Part shown: piece by piece, positions 63,131 through 64,000 of the stretch | Position numbering within the stretch: position 1 is the first letter of the stretch | Layout: each line of letters opens with the position of its first letter | Assembly (NCBI GenBank): GCA_021442155.1 | Contig: CM038215.1 | Location: forward strand, 2,752,976 to 2,816,975 | Direction of reading: 5' to 3' | DNA: 64,000 nucleotides | From: Cymbidium sinense | Lineage: Eukaryota > Streptophyta > Magnoliopsida > Asparagales > Orchidaceae | The notes under the pieces: generated by a model | What the model was told of the DNA's origin: nothing | Seen by the model: only the letters and a program-made list of their open reading frames with translations | The model's database searches: none | Program-made: the position numbers and the translations under genes

Positions 63131-64000
63131 AAAAAATAACCCCAAAACCCTACACCCTAAACCCTAAAACCTATAAGCCTAAACTTTAAAACCTAAACCC
63201 TTAAACCTACAACCCTAAACCCTAAACCCAAAACCCTAAATCCTAAATCCTAAACCCTAGACTCTAAATAGTAAACCCTAAAAACCTAAAAACCTAAACC
63301 TAAACTTAAAAAAACCTAAAAATAAAATAAATAAATAAACCTAAACCTATACAAAAAAAAAACCAAAACTAAAGTCTAAACCTAAACATACACCAAAAAA
63401 TCAAATAAAATAAAAATAAAATAAAAATTAAACTAAAATAAAATAAATAAAAACCTAAACTAAACTAAAAAACAAAATAAAGTTAAAAATAAAAAATCAT
63501 AATAAAATAAAAACTAAACATAAAATAAAAATAAAATAAACCTAATATAAAATAAAATAAAAACTAAATAAAAACCTAAACCTAAAACATAAAACAAAAA
63601 AGAAAATGTAAAAATAAATAAAAATTAAAGCCTAAATCCTAAACTAAAAAAACAAAAATTAAACTTAAAAATAAAAATAAAATTAACAAAATAAAATAAA
63701 CATAAACTAAAATAAACTAAACTAAAATAAATAAAACCTAAACCTAAACCTAAAATAAACTAAATCTAAACTAGACCTACTAAAAAAAAATACAAGAAAT
63801 GAACCAAATTAAAATAAAACCTAAAAACCTAAAATAAAAAAAAACCTAAACCTAAAAAATAAAATAAAACCTAAACCTAAACAAAATAAAAATAAAACTA
63901 AACCTAAATAAAAAAGACAAATAAAACTAAACTAAAAATAAACCTATATCAGAAAATAAACTAAAATAAAAACCTAAACTAAAATAAATAAATCTAAAAT
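63131..64000 (+). repeat. Telomere-like satellite, right block
   Basis: CCCTAAA-rich sequence to about 63290, then A-rich CCTAAA/AAATA sequence to the window end, with the same strand orientation as the left block. The satellite therefore continues beyond the window. Confidence 0.9.

Noticed and set aside
1..64000. A functional telomere
   Set aside because: Exact CCCTAAA runs seldom exceed five or six units, the array is interrupted by old retroelements, and it continues past both window ends.
1..64000. tRNA, rRNA or snRNA genes
   Set aside because: No cloverleaf with A and B boxes and no rRNA-like conserved stretch was recognised by eye; a tRNAscan or Rfam run would settle it.

Overview
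The window is from a flowering-plant nuclear genome. Nearly all of it is one degenerate satellite built on the plant telomere unit (CCCTAAA on the + strand), interrupted by dead retroelements and by an 8 kb block of unassigned repeat-like DNA. No intact protein gene, rRNA, tRNA or CRISPR array was found. The plant assignment rests on the 7-base telomere unit, an RTE-clade LINE with a (TTG)n tail, two L1-type LINEs with plant-style ORF1 (DUF4283 plus CCHC knuckle), and the glycine-rich tail of a plant GR-RBP. The species cannot be named from this. C-rich motif on the + strand throughout is the orientation expected near the left end of a chromosome, but an interstitial array of fixed orientation would look the same.

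Layout: 1-1796 satellite; 1797-3390 RTE LINE remnant (- strand); 3391-37577 satellite carrying ten copies of a 5'-truncated GR-RBP pseudogene (all + strand) and a short second RTE remnant (27000-27387); 37578-42983 L1-type LINE A (+); 42984-46221 satellite with an eleventh, damaged GR-RBP copy; 46222-54297 non-telomeric block with its own tandem duplications; 54298-54500 satellite; 54501-55255 an abrupt GC-rich island in which the AAA of CCCTAAA looks replaced by GGG/GAG; 55256-55354 satellite; 55355-63130 L1-type LINE B (+); 63131-64000 satellite.

The satellite has structure above the 7-base unit. CCCTAAA-rich blocks alternate with A-rich CCTAAA/AAATA blocks, and a recognisable box (CCTACYAGTTTACTTAATT and variants) marks the change about 30 times, often about 0.97 kb apart. 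The GR-RBP pseudogene is a passenger: its copies share the same 5' breakpoint, the same non-genic 5' flank and the same 3' end in an A-run, and five share an early stop codon. The simplest history is one retrocopy insertion into a telomere-like array, followed by amplification with the satellite. Larger duplications (about 6 kb, and three copies of about 2.6 kb) show that this amplification was segmental.

The two L1-type LINEs belong to one family and have decayed differently. LINE A keeps the RT catalytic FADD but lost the Asp of the endonuclease GDFN motif and has no RNase H. LINE B keeps GDFN and an RNase H remnant but lost the RT aspartate pair and its zinc knuckle. The stop codons that can be read against the sister copy are C:G to T:A transitions. 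The items most worth checking are the GR-RBP satellite and the CCCTGGG island, which may be either hypermutation or a basecalling artefact.
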